From NCBI RefSeq assembly GCF_018343545.2, contig NZ_JAGYPE020000019.1, forward strand, positions 1 to 48,669: 48,669 nucleotides of DNA, read 5' to 3'. Shown here piece after piece: positions 8,186-16,210 of the stretch; within the stretch, counting starts at the first letter, position 1; each line of letters begins with the position of its first letter. Below the pieces are notes generated by a model. That model saw only the letters and a list, made by a program, of their open reading frames with translations. It ran no database searches and was not told the origin of the DNA. The position numbers were made by a program, and so were the translations under genes. The DNA is from Neobacillus citreus (GTDB lineage: Bacteria > Bacillota > Bacilli > Bacillales > Cytobacillaceae).

Positions 8186-8953
8186 TTGCGAGTGATTTCG
8201 TTATGTCCGAGTAATACAGAACTGATAGAGTACCTGGGCTTGACACACCTTTTAGTGGGTGTTGACGATTTTTCAGATTGGCCTGAATCTGTATTAGCTT
8301 TGCCTAAATTGGGGCCCGATTTATCAATAAATATGGACTTAGTTGAAGAACTGCAGCCAGATATGGTTCTGGCTTCACTAAGTGTACCCGGAATGGAGAA
8401 AAATGTAGAGGCCCTAAAGGAGCGGGGGATCCCACATATTGTTTTAAACCCGCAATCATTAAACGATATTGAGCGGGACTTAATTATAACCGCTGAAATA
8501 CTTGGAATGCCGGAACGGGGGACGACGGCCGCGAAGCAATTTCGCGAAAGGCTCGACGCCATAAAATCCTTAGCCGCCAAGGTAACGAATCATCCGGCAT
8601 TATATTGGGAATGGTGGCCAAAGCCGATTTTCACGCCGGGAAAAATCAATTGGCTGACTGAAATATCCTCAGCAGCAGGTGCCCAGAACGTCTTTTCAGA
8701 TGTGGATTTGGCGAGCGTCCAGACAGATTGGGAAGATGTGTTAAACCGGAAGCCTGATTTTATATGTCTCGCCTGGGTAGGCGTCCGCAGGGAGAAGGTT
8801 CAAAAGAATGTTGTCAAGAAGCGGCTCGGTTATGAACGATTAAACTATTTGACAGATGATCGGATACTCATCCTCGAGGAGGAACTATACTGTCGTCCAT
8901 CACCAAGACTATTAGATGGCTTGGAAAAATTATATAAGCTTATACATAAATAA
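8186..8953 (+). CDS. Cobalamin-binding (BtuF-like) domain protein without signal peptide
   Basis: A 255-aa protein with the class III periplasmic-binding fold seen in BtuF and siderophore-binding proteins. The fold starts at once with RVISLCPSNTEL and continues with LVGVDDFSDWP, NMDLVEELQPDMVLA and the C-terminal YCRPSPRLLDGLEKL. No signal peptide or lipobox is present, so it should be cytosolic. An ATG at 8147 opens the frame but lacks a ribosome site; TTG at 8186 has GGAGAAGGGG just upstream and begins the conserved fold, so I prefer it. No BtuCD genes adjoin. It is followed 13 nt later by a uroporphyrinogen-III synthase homologue, which suggests tetrapyrrole handling; the ligand is unproven. 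Confidence 0.8.
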   Translation: MRVISLCPSNTELIEYLGLTHLLVGVDDFSDWPESVLALPKLGPDLSINMDLVEELQPDMVLASLSVPGMEKNVEALKERGIPHIVLNPQSLNDIERDLIITAEILGMPERGTTAAKQFRERLDAIKSLAAKVTNHPALYWEWWPKPIFTPGKINWLTEISSAAGAQNVFSDVDLASVQTDWEDVLNRKPDFICLAWVGVRREKVQKNVVKKRLGYERLNYLTDDRILILEEELYCRPSPRLLDGLEKLYKLIHK

Positions 8954-8966
8954 GAAGGGGTTAAAT

Positions 8967-9776
8967 ATGAACGAAAAAGGGTTGAGAGGGAAGAAGATTA
9001 TTATTTGCGGATCAAGAAAAATCGAAGAGATTAGTACGATCATTGAGAAACAAGGCGGAATTCCAATCGTCCGGCCCCTCCAAGGGACAGTTTTTTTAGC
9101 TGAAAAAGAAGTGGAGTCTGACCTAGTTAAATTTGTAAAAAACGGGGCTGATTGGGTAATCCTTACGACCGGAATTGGAACTGAAACACTCGTTAGTTTA
9201 GCGGCAAAGCTCGGTTTGGAGGAGCTTTTCTTAAAAAGACTGCGTGAGGCTAAGGTGGCGGTAAGAGGCTATAAAACGATTTCGGCGCTAAAAAAATTAG
9301 CAGTACAACCGGTTGCCACAGCAGAGGATGGTACTACGAAGGGATTAGCTCTAGCACTTGAGTCCTATGATTTCTCCAATAAAAAAATTATGATACAGCT
9401 GCACGGAGAATTGGCACCGACGTTAACGTCGTTTTTTGAAAGCCGAGGCGGGTCGGTCCAAAAAATCCTCCCTTATCAGCATATCGCGCCTGAGCAGGAG
9501 ATGGTTGAAAAATTGTCTCAAGAATTAATGACTACTGAATGTGATGCTGTATGTTTTACTACGGCAACACAGGTTCACTCGCTTTTTGATTATGCACGGG
9601 AGCATAATATTTTTGATTTTATAGTACAGTCCTTGAATAAAAACGTAGTAGCCGCAGCAGTGGGAAAAGTTACCGCTGAAGCCTTAAGAGAAGAAGGTGT
9701 GAACCGTCTCGTCGTTCCCGAAAATGAAAGAATGGGCGCAATGATTATCGAACTTGCCAAGTATTTCAACGCTTAA
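8967..9776 (+). CDS. Uroporphyrinogen-III synthase (HemD) family protein
   Basis: A 269-aa protein with the two-lobed HemD/U3S fold: the N-lobe motif GGIPIVRPLQGTVFL and DWVILTTGIGTETL, and the C-lobe with DAVCFTTATQVHSLFDYA and VVAAAVGKVTAEALREEGV. True HemD closes hydroxymethylbilane to uroporphyrinogen III. ATG at 8967 follows AGAAGGGG; the frame opens earlier inside the upstream gene. It lies outside any visible hem operon and is paired with a cobalamin-binding-type protein, so it may be a paralogue with a regulatory or cobalamin/siroheme role rather than the housekeeping enzyme. A terminator follows. Confidence 0.82.
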   Translation: MNEKGLRGKKIIICGSRKIEEISTIIEKQGGIPIVRPLQGTVFLAEKEVESDLVKFVKNGADWVILTTGIGTETLVSLAAKLGLEELFLKRLREAKVAVRGYKTISALKKLAVQPVATAEDGTTKGLALALESYDFSNKKIMIQLHGELAPTLTSFFESRGGSVQKILPYQHIAPEQEMVEKLSQELMTTECDAVCFTTATQVHSLFDYAREHNIFDFIVQSLNKNVVAAAVGKVTAEALREEGVNRLVVPENERMGAMIIELAKYFNA

Positions 9777-9782
9777 CAGTAT

Positions 9783-9810
9783 AAAAGTGTTCCTTTTGGA
9801 GCACTTTTTT
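9783..9810 (+). terminator. Intrinsic terminator after the HemD-like gene
   Basis: AAAAGTG-TTCC pairs with GGAG-CACTTTT across a TTTT loop, followed by TT. Confidence 0.8.
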
Positions 9811-10153
9811 CATTTTGAAAAAATTGTCGATAAAAAAGTTTGTAAGGATAATTGACAATACGCCATTTTTTTACATTTTTTTCAGATGAATTGTGTTAAA
9901 TTGAAAAAGTATTCAGAAAAGAGTACAGCTAATAATATTTATGTATTTGATAGGATTTTTTTTTACATAGTGATTAATGAATAGGGAGAACTATTTAACA
10001 GGATGTAAGGTGTAATGCCGATTTACAAACTGTAAAATAAATGGAGTATGCAGTGTTTTTGTAAAATATATATTGAAAAAGGGGGTTAAAAAAATTATAT
10101 ATTAAAGCGCTTTCATTAATGTTGTTTAATGAACAAAAAGGGAGGGCTTTTAT
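9811..10153 (+). promoter_or_regulatory. Leader/control region of the pyrimidine degradation operon: cre box and inverted repeat
   Basis: No gene is seen in these 343 bases, which are AT-rich. Near the 3' end, ATTAAAGCGCTTTCAT (10101-10116) matches the cre consensus with one mismatch. Overlapping it is an inverted repeat with perfect 8-bp arms, TTCATTAA (10112-10119) and TTAATGAA (10126-10133), a likely operator, perhaps for the PucR protein encoded downstream. A TTGACA (9852-9857) is present but has no convincing -10 at the right distance, so the promoter is not fixed. GGAGGG (10141-10146) is the ribosome site of the first gene. Confidence 0.55.
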
Positions 10154-11521
10154 TTGGTAATCGAAAAAATACAACGAATTTCCTTAACGAATCTCGAAAA
10201 AAACTTTCAAGAGGTTGAGCCGGGACTTACGAATCAAGAAGCGATAGATGAAGCTAATCGCTGCCTCTACTGTTATGATGCCCCATGTATCAAAGCCTGT
10301 CCAACGGGCATCAATATTCCTGCCTTTATTAAAAAAATTGCCTCTGGAAACTTGCTGGGATCTGCAAAGACGATTATGTCGGCTAACCCGGTAGGAGCAA
10401 GCTGCGCAAGGGTATGCCCGACAGAGGAACTCTGCGAAGGAGCTTGTGTACTGAATCACTCCACTAAACCAATCATGATTGGCAATCTGCAGCGTTATGC
10501 GACAGATTGGGCCATCCACAATAACCAAACTCTATTTGAAAAAGGTGAATCAAACGGAAAGAAAATAGCGATCATCGGGGCTGGACCGGCCGGATTATCG
10601 GCAGCACGTGAGCTTGCACGGCTGGGCTACAAAGTGACTGTATTTGAAGCTGCCAACAAGGCTGGCGGTTTAAATACCTATGGTATTGTCTCGTTTCGGT
10701 TGCCGCAGCGTATTTCTTTTTGGGAAGTCGAGCAGGTGAAAAAATTAAACGTTACGATCCGAACCAATACGATGGTAGGAAGGGACATTACGATTGAAGA
10801 ATTAATGGAAGGATTTGACCGGATTGTCCTTGCAGCTGGAATGGGACATGTGCCAGGGCTCGGCATTTCAGGCGAGGAGCTGGATGGGGTTTATGATGCC
10901 ATTGAGTTTGTCAAAGCTACCAAGGGTGGGGAACTGTCTAATGAATTTGTGGGTAAGCGTGTGGTTGTAATTGGTGCTGGGAATACAGCCATAGATGGTG
11001 CGACTTGTTCCATTCGGCTAGGGGCTGAAAACGTGAAGATCCTCTATCGAAGAACCGTAGATGAAATGACAGCCTACGATTTTGAATATGAGTTTGCCAA
11101 GCAGGATGGTGTCGAGTTTCGCTGGCTGACTGCACCGCAAAGGATTATTGGAAATGAGAACGGCAAGGTGACAGGAATTGAGTGTTTAAAGATGAAGCTA
11201 GGTGAACCTGAGGCGGATGGACGGCGCCGTCCTGTAGCGGTTGTCGGGTCAGAACATATCATTCCAGTTGATGTTGTGGTGAAAGCTATCGGACAAACAA
11301 GACATCTCTTCTTAATTGAGCAGTTTGGATTGGAGCACGACGGAGGGGTGGTTAAGGTTGACCCGGTTACATTGCAGACATCAAATCCAGACATATTTGC
11401 CTGCGGCGATGTGATTTTTGGCAAAGGACAAGGGGAAGCCATGGTTGTGACGGCTGCCCAGCAAGGAAAAGAAGTGGCTTATGCCATTCACAAACAATTT
11501 ACAACGGTGGGAACTACTTGA
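10154..11521 (+). CDS. preT: NAD-dependent dihydropyrimidine dehydrogenase subunit PreT
   Basis: The FAD and NAD(P)H-oxidising subunit of the bacterial dihydropyrimidine dehydrogenase, which reduces uracil and thymine with PreA. The 455-aa protein has two [4Fe-4S] Cys sets in the N-terminal domain (C37, C40, C45, C49 and C84, C88, C94, C98), an FAD site IGAGPAGLSAA (about 141-151) and a second dinucleotide site VVIGAGNTAID (about 271-281), as in the GltD/DPD family. The start is TTG at 10154, set by GGAGGG 7 nt upstream. PreA follows after a 44-nt gap. Upstream cre and inverted repeat suggest catabolite repression and specific control. Confidence 0.92.
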   Translation: MVIEKIQRISLTNLEKNFQEVEPGLTNQEAIDEANRCLYCYDAPCIKACPTGINIPAFIKKIASGNLLGSAKTIMSANPVGASCARVCPTEELCEGACVLNHSTKPIMIGNLQRYATDWAIHNNQTLFEKGESNGKKIAIIGAGPAGLSAARELARLGYKVTVFEAANKAGGLNTYGIVSFRLPQRISFWEVEQVKKLNVTIRTNTMVGRDITIEELMEGFDRIVLAAGMGHVPGLGISGEELDGVYDAIEFVKATKGGELSNEFVGKRVVVIGAGNTAIDGATCSIRLGAENVKILYRRTVDEMTAYDFEYEFAKQDGVEFRWLTAPQRIIGNENGKVTGIECLKMKLGEPEADGRRRPVAVVGSEHIIPVDVVVKAIGQTRHLFLIEQFGLEHDGGVVKVDPVTLQTSNPDIFACGDVIFGKGQGEAMVVTAAQQGKEVAYAIHKQFTTVGTT

Positions 11522-11565
11522 CACGAGTCTATTAATCTCATGAAAACTTTAAAGGGGGAAATTTG

Positions 11566-12852
11566 ATGGCTGATTTACGGATTAACCTCGCAGGGATCAA
11601 TTCGCCAAATCCATTTTGGCTGGCGTCTGCACCACCAACAAATTCAGGCTATCAGGTTCAAAGGGCCTTTGAAGCAGGGTGGGGAGGAGCCGTCTGGAAA
11701 ACGCTCGGGGATCCCATTCTGAATACAAGCTCCCGCTTTGCTGCCATCAGCTTTAACGGCCAGCGGGTCGCAGGCTTTAACAATATTGAATTGATTACTG
11801 ACCGTCCGCTCGATGTCAATTTAAAAGAAATCTATGAAACAAAAAAGAAGTTCCCAAACCATGCCATCATCGCCTCCCTGATGGTCGAGCCGAAGCAGGA
11901 AAAATGGCATGAAATTGTTAAACGTGTCGAGGCTGTCGGGGTCGATGGACTTGAGCTAAACTTCGGATGTCCGCACGGCATGGCAGAGCGGGGCATGGGT
12001 TCAGCCTCAGGTCAGGTGCCGGCCCTTGTAGAAAAACAAACCTTTTGGGTAAAAGAAGTGGCAAAAACACCTGTTATCGTCAAGCTAACTCCGAATATTA
12101 CCGATATTACAGCAACTGCGGAAGCGGCTTGTAACGGCGGTGCCGATGCCATTAGTATGATTAACACGATAAACAGCCTTATGGGCGTGGACCTTGATAC
12201 TTGGAATACGATCCCGCATGTCGCCGGGAAGGGTGCCCATGGCGGTTATTGCGGTCCTTCCGTAAAGCCAATTGCCTTAAATATGGTGGCAGAGTGCGCC
12301 AGACATCCACAAATCAATGTCCCGATTTCCGGAATCGGCGGCATCTCCAACTGGCGGGATGCGGTTGAGTTTATGCTGATGGGGGCAACCGGAGTCCAAA
12401 TCTGTACCGCCGCTATGCATCACGGCTTCCGGATTGTCGAAGATATGATTGAGGGGCTGAATCATTACCTGGACGGCAAGGGAATCGCTGCTGCTTCTGA
12501 CATTATCGGCAAATCAGTGCCGAAATACTCGGATTGGGGAAATCTTGATCTGAACTACAATATCGTGGCGAAAATCAATACGGATGTTTGCATTAACTGT
12601 AACAAATGTTATATAGCCTGTGAGGATACATCGCACCAATGTATTGAAATGCTTTCTGATGCATCAGGAAAAAGCTATCTGAAGGTGCGGGAAGAGGATT
12701 GTGTCGGCTGCAACTTATGCGCAATTGTCTGTCCCGTAGATGGGGCAATTGATATGATTGAAGTCCCGAATGAAATGCCGCCTATGACTTGGAATGAACG
12801 TCAGGCTGCTATTAACACAGCCATAACTTGCAAAGTGGATACAACTAAATGA
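11566..12852 (+). CDS. preA: NAD-dependent dihydropyrimidine dehydrogenase subunit PreA
   Basis: The catalytic FMN subunit that reduces the pyrimidine ring at C5-C6. The 428-aa protein has a dihydroorotate dehydrogenase-like TIM barrel (about 1-310) with the motifs LNFGCPHGMAERGMG and KLTPNITD, then a ferredoxin domain with two [4Fe-4S] sets: C342, C345, C348, C352 and C379, C382, C385, C389. The active-site loop reads GSASGQ, with Ser148 where mammalian DPD has its catalytic Cys in GLACGQ. ATG at 11566 follows AAAGGGGG; the TTG just before it is not needed. It is followed 22 nt later by dihydropyrimidinase, the next enzyme in the pathway. Confidence 0.92.
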   Translation: MADLRINLAGINSPNPFWLASAPPTNSGYQVQRAFEAGWGGAVWKTLGDPILNTSSRFAAISFNGQRVAGFNNIELITDRPLDVNLKEIYETKKKFPNHAIIASLMVEPKQEKWHEIVKRVEAVGVDGLELNFGCPHGMAERGMGSASGQVPALVEKQTFWVKEVAKTPVIVKLTPNITDITATAEAACNGGADAISMINTINSLMGVDLDTWNTIPHVAGKGAHGGYCGPSVKPIALNMVAECARHPQINVPISGIGGISNWRDAVEFMLMGATGVQICTAAMHHGFRIVEDMIEGLNHYLDGKGIAAASDIIGKSVPKYSDWGNLDLNYNIVAKINTDVCINCNKCYIACEDTSHQCIEMLSDASGKSYLKVREEDCVGCNLCAIVCPVDGAIDMIEVPNEMPPMTWNERQAAINTAITCKVDTTK

Positions 12853-12874
12853 TAGATTAGGAGGGGCTAAACCT

Positions 12875-14293
12875 ATGAAAAAGATTGTTAAAAACGGAAC
12901 GATTGTTACAGCAGCCGATACGTTTAAAGGAGAAATATTAATTGAAGACGGCAAAATCACACAAATTGGGGCCAATCTTTCAGCTGTTGGAGCAGAAGTG
13001 ATTGACGCAAAAGGCTGCCTCGTCTTCCCCGGAGGAATTGATCCACACACCCATCTAGACATGCCATTTGGCGGTACTGTAACGAGGGATGATTTTGAAT
13101 CGGGCACGATTGCCGCTGCCTTCGGAGGCACAACCTCGATCATCGATTTTTGCCTGACCAATAAAGGTGAACCGTTAAAAAACGCGATTCAAACCTGGCA
13201 TAACAAATCCAAGGATAAAGCGGTCATTGATTATAGCTTCCATCTCATGATTAGCGAAATCAATGATCAAGTACTTAATGAATTACCTCAAGTTATAAAT
13301 GAGGAAGGAATCACCTCCTTTAAAGTGTTTATGGCGTATAAAAACGTCTTCCAAGCGGATGATGAGACCTTATTTAAGACGCTAGTGACGGCAAAGGACC
13401 TAGGCGCGCTGGTCATGGTCCATGCCGAGAACGGGGATGTTATTGATTACTTAACGAAAAAAGCCCTCGCGGAAGGGAACACGGATCCGATTTATCATGC
13501 CTTAACAAGACCGCCGGAGTTAGAGGGTGAAGCGACTGGCCGCGCTGCCCGATTTACCGGTCTGGCCAATTCTCAATTATACGTCGTTCATGTTTCCTGT
13601 GCGGATGCGGTTGAAAAAATAGCCGAAGCAAGAGCTAAAGGGTATGAGGTGTGGGGGGAAACCTGCCCGCAATATCTAGTTCTTGATCAAAGTTATTTAG
13701 AAAAACCAAATTTTGAGGGTGCAAAATATGTCTGGTCGCCGCCGCTCCGTGAAAAATGGAATCAGGATGTCCTTTGGAATGCGTTAAAAAGCGGCCAGCT
13801 GCAAACATTGGGCTCCGACCAATGTTCATTCGATTTCAAAGGCCAAAAGGACCTGGGACGTGGCGATTTTACGAAGATTCCAAATGGCGGACCGATGATT
13901 GAAGATCGTCTTACCATTTTATTCTCGGAGGGGGTGAAGAAGGGAAGAATCAGTCTGAATCAGTTTGTGGACATTACCTCGACACGGATTGCCAAGCTTT
14001 TTGGCCTTTTCCCGAAAAAGGGAACGATTTCCATTGGTGCTGATGCCGACCTTGTCATTTTTGACCCGAACATCGAGCGGGTGCTTTTAGCGGAAACCCA
14101 TCATATGGCCGTGGACTACAATGCCTTCGAAGGAATGAAAGTCACCGGAGAGCCAGTTTCTGTTCTAGTTCGCGGCGAATACGTGGTCCGCGACAAGCAG
14201 TTCGTCGGCAAGCCAGGCTCTGGTCAATACTTAAAAAGGGAGAAATATAGGTCAACTTCACCGGTAACTCAGGATGAAACACTATCAATCTAG
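12875..14293 (+). CDS. Dihydropyrimidinase
   Basis: A cyclic amidohydrolase that opens dihydrouracil or dihydrothymine to N-carbamoyl-beta-alanine or its methyl form. The 472-aa protein has all binuclear metal ligands of the family: HTH at 58-60, the lysine that is carboxylated (K150 in SFKVFMAYK), H183 in VHAENGD, H239 in VVHVSCAD and D315 in LGSDQCSF. Length is normal. AGGAGGGG precedes the ATG. The link to PreTA makes dihydropyrimidinase more likely than an allantoinase or a hydantoinase, although the purified enzymes often accept hydantoins. Also called PydB or HydA. Confidence 0.93.
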   Translation: MKKIVKNGTIVTAADTFKGEILIEDGKITQIGANLSAVGAEVIDAKGCLVFPGGIDPHTHLDMPFGGTVTRDDFESGTIAAAFGGTTSIIDFCLTNKGEPLKNAIQTWHNKSKDKAVIDYSFHLMISEINDQVLNELPQVINEEGITSFKVFMAYKNVFQADDETLFKTLVTAKDLGALVMVHAENGDVIDYLTKKALAEGNTDPIYHALTRPPELEGEATGRAARFTGLANSQLYVVHVSCADAVEKIAEARAKGYEVWGETCPQYLVLDQSYLEKPNFEGAKYVWSPPLREKWNQDVLWNALKSGQLQTLGSDQCSFDFKGQKDLGRGDFTKIPNGGPMIEDRLTILFSEGVKKGRISLNQFVDITSTRIAKLFGLFPKKGTISIGADADLVIFDPNIERVLLAETHHMAVDYNAFEGMKVTGEPVSVLVRGEYVVRDKQFVGKPGSGQYLKREKYRSTSPVTQDETLSI

Positions 14294-14323
14294 CAAACCT
14301 AATTTATTCTTGAACCACTCCTG

Positions 14324-14351
14324 CAATTGCTCGGGCGTGCTCGAGTGATTG
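14324..14351 (+). other. Hairpin between dihydropyrimidinase and permease genes
   Basis: CAATTGCTCG (14324-14333) pairs with CGAGTGATTG (14342-14351), including two G-U pairs, around an 8-nt loop. No T-run follows, so it is not a classic terminator; it may affect mRNA stability or lower permease expression relative to the enzymes. Confidence 0.4.
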
Positions 14352-14427
14352 CCCCATTAATGAATTATTCATGTCGGTTGTTTTCATTAAATTTTTTATA
14401 AAAATTTAACCGAATTGGAGTGTTCAT

Positions 14428-15903
14428 ATGAAAAAAAGCCATTTAAAATCACCCGATTTATTGCCCATCCAGCAAAAGGACCGGAAAATCACCAATTTAG
14501 GCTACTCCTTTATGTGGGTGGGAATGGTCGTCGTTCTTGCCACCTTCGCCATTGGCGGAGCGGGAGTCATGACCCTATCGCTGCCTTGGGTTATCCTTGC
14601 AACAATTATCGGAAGTCTTGCCATTGGTTTCTTTATATCTTTGATCGCGGACATTGGGATTGAACATGGGTTATCGTTTCCGGTCTATATGAGGGCGCCG
14701 TTCGGCACGATCGGAACGCATATTCCTTCTATTACCCGGGGTGTAACGGCGTCAATGTGGTTTGGGATTAACACCTATTTTGGGGCAACAGCAATGAACG
14801 GTATTTTAAATATTTTATTTGGCTTTGATAACTGGTTTATTTGCTTCCTGATTTTTGCGGTTGTTCAGTTGGTCAACACTGCTTTGGGGATTAAATCGAT
14901 TGAGAGATTTGCGGATTTGGCTGCTCCAATTATTCTTATAATCTCGCTCTGGATGTACGTGTCGTTATCAGACCAGGCTGCTGCAGCCGGAAGGGACGTT
15001 TGGAGCTGGGTGGAATCACCTGTTACTGGCGGTGCTGCTTTTACGGCGTTTTTGGTCGTTATTTTTTCCAACATGGGCTTTTGGGCGACATTAAGTGCTG
15101 ATATTCCAACGATATCTCGGTTTATTAAGGCACCTGCCAACGAAAAGAACTGGTTTAAACGGAATAAAGGCTCGTTGATTGGTAACCTTGTGGCGATGCC
15201 ATTAACACAGACTTTTATGATTATTATTGGTGCAGTTTCATATATTGCGGTACTAAATTATGATCCTGTGGTGGCTCTGCAGAAGGCTGCCGGCGGCTTC
15301 ATTCTTGCCATTTTACTATTAATGATTGTGTTGGCTCAATGGTCAACCAATACAGCAGCCAATGTTGTTCCTGCTGCAACCATTTTTTCAAACGTAGGCG
15401 GTCCTAAGTTTCCATTTTGGGCCGGTGTCATTACAGCTGGCATCGTCGGAACGGTCGTTCAGCCGTGGGAGCTGTTTGGTGTTATTATCCCGATTCTTTT
15501 ATTTGTAGGGGGAATCCTTTCGGCCATCGTTGGTATTTTATTTGCCGATTACTATCTGATTCGAAAAAGAAGGGTCAATGTTCCTGAACTATATGAAGAT
15601 CATGGGCAATTTAAATACCTTGGCGGAGTAAACGCTGCCGGATTTATTGCTTGGATTATTGGGGCAGCAGCTTCTTACTTTGTCCCGGAATATGGCTTTC
15701 TCGTCGGCTTTCTTGTAGGTGCAGCCGTTTATTATGTTCTGGCTAAATATTGGTGGTTTAAACTATTCCGTCAAGCCGAAATTGAAGAGCCGAGTGATGA
15801 AAAATATTTAGGAATTTCAGTAGGACGTGACTGGGTTATTGAAGAGGAACGCATCTATGAACCGGCTGCTGAAGAACTTCCGGAAAATCTCGATTTATAT
15901 TAG
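14428..15903 (+). CDS. NCS1 family nucleobase permease
   Basis: A 491-aa integral membrane transporter of the nucleobase:cation symporter-1 family (PucI, CodB, Mhp1 relatives). About 12 hydrophobic segments are visible, with the family features FPVYMRAPFGTIG (start of TM3) and SMWFGINTYFGATA, and a long acidic C-terminal tail. Placed between dihydropyrimidinase and the PucR regulator, it most likely imports uracil or thymine, or dihydropyrimidines or hydantoin. GGAG lies upstream of the ATG at 14428. The 134-nt gap before it holds a hairpin. Substrate cannot be assigned from sequence alone. Confidence 0.88.
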   Translation: MKKSHLKSPDLLPIQQKDRKITNLGYSFMWVGMVVVLATFAIGGAGVMTLSLPWVILATIIGSLAIGFFISLIADIGIEHGLSFPVYMRAPFGTIGTHIPSITRGVTASMWFGINTYFGATAMNGILNILFGFDNWFICFLIFAVVQLVNTALGIKSIERFADLAAPIILIISLWMYVSLSDQAAAAGRDVWSWVESPVTGGAAFTAFLVVIFSNMGFWATLSADIPTISRFIKAPANEKNWFKRNKGSLIGNLVAMPLTQTFMIIIGAVSYIAVLNYDPVVALQKAAGGFILAILLLMIVLAQWSTNTAANVVPAATIFSNVGGPKFPFWAGVITAGIVGTVVQPWELFGVIIPILLFVGGILSAIVGILFADYYLIRKRRVNVPELYEDHGQFKYLGGVNAAGFIAWIIGAAASYFVPEYGFLVGFLVGAAVYYVLAKYWWFKLFRQAEIEEPSDEKYLGISVGRDWVIEEERIYEPAAEELPENLDLY

Positions 15904-15915
15904 AGGAGGCAGGAC

Positions 15916-16134
15916 ATGTCTGAGCATCAACAATTTCTTACGGAAAGGGACAAAATAGACTTTTTCATCCAAAAGGGATATCGAATACATTCTGTAAATG
16001 AGCATTTGGATGGGGCTACTGTTGAATTTGTACATCCAAACGGAAACGTTACAGAAGCTTTGTTGATAAGCAATGCAAATGCGCGAAAATATTTTTCCAG
16101 CCTTTTAATCAAACAGAATTCAATGGGCAAATAA
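15916..16134 (+). CDS. Small hypothetical protein in the pyrimidine cluster (72 aa)
   Basis: I do not recognise a family. The 72-aa protein is soluble, has no signal peptide or Cys, and shows an alternating pattern that could form a small alpha/beta fold: IDFFIQKGYRIHSVNEHLDG, then ATVEFVHPNGNVTEALLISN, then a C-terminal helix with Arg and Lys. A strong AGAGGAGG ribosome site precedes its ATG, and it starts 12 nt after the permease stop, so it is a real gene of the operon. Possible roles are a permease accessory or regulator-binding protein; there is no direct evidence. Confidence 0.75.
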   Translation: MSEHQQFLTERDKIDFFIQKGYRIHSVNEHLDGATVEFVHPNGNVTEALLISNANARKYFSSLLIKQNSMGK

Positions 16135-16137
16135 TGG

Positions 16138-16178
16138 TTTCGGAAAAGGATTGACTTCAAGCCAGTCCTTTTCCGAAA
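16138..16178 (+). other. 16-bp hairpin before the pucR gene
   Basis: TTTCGGAAAAGGATTG (16138-16153) pairs with CAGTCCTTTTCCGAAA (16163-16178) with one G-U pair and a 9-nt loop. It starts just after the small gene's stop and ends before the ribosome site of pucR. There is no T-run directly after the stem, so it is more likely an mRNA-stabilising or partial attenuator structure than a full terminator. Confidence 0.55.
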
Positions 16179-16210
16179 TTCAGCTGACATTTTTAGGGGA
16201 GAACTGCGGG

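Noticed and set aside
8107..8580. 157-aa reading frame on the minus strand
   Set aside because: Opposite the BtuF-like gene and running across the exporter terminator; no family features.
9852..9880. TTGACA at 9852 as the promoter of the pyrimidine operon
   Set aside because: The -35 is perfect but the matching -10 at 16-18 nt is poor (ATTTTT), so I did not assign it.
11074..11442. 122-aa reading frame on the minus strand within preT
   Set aside because: Shadow of a strongly conserved gene; no ribosome site and no recognisable domain.
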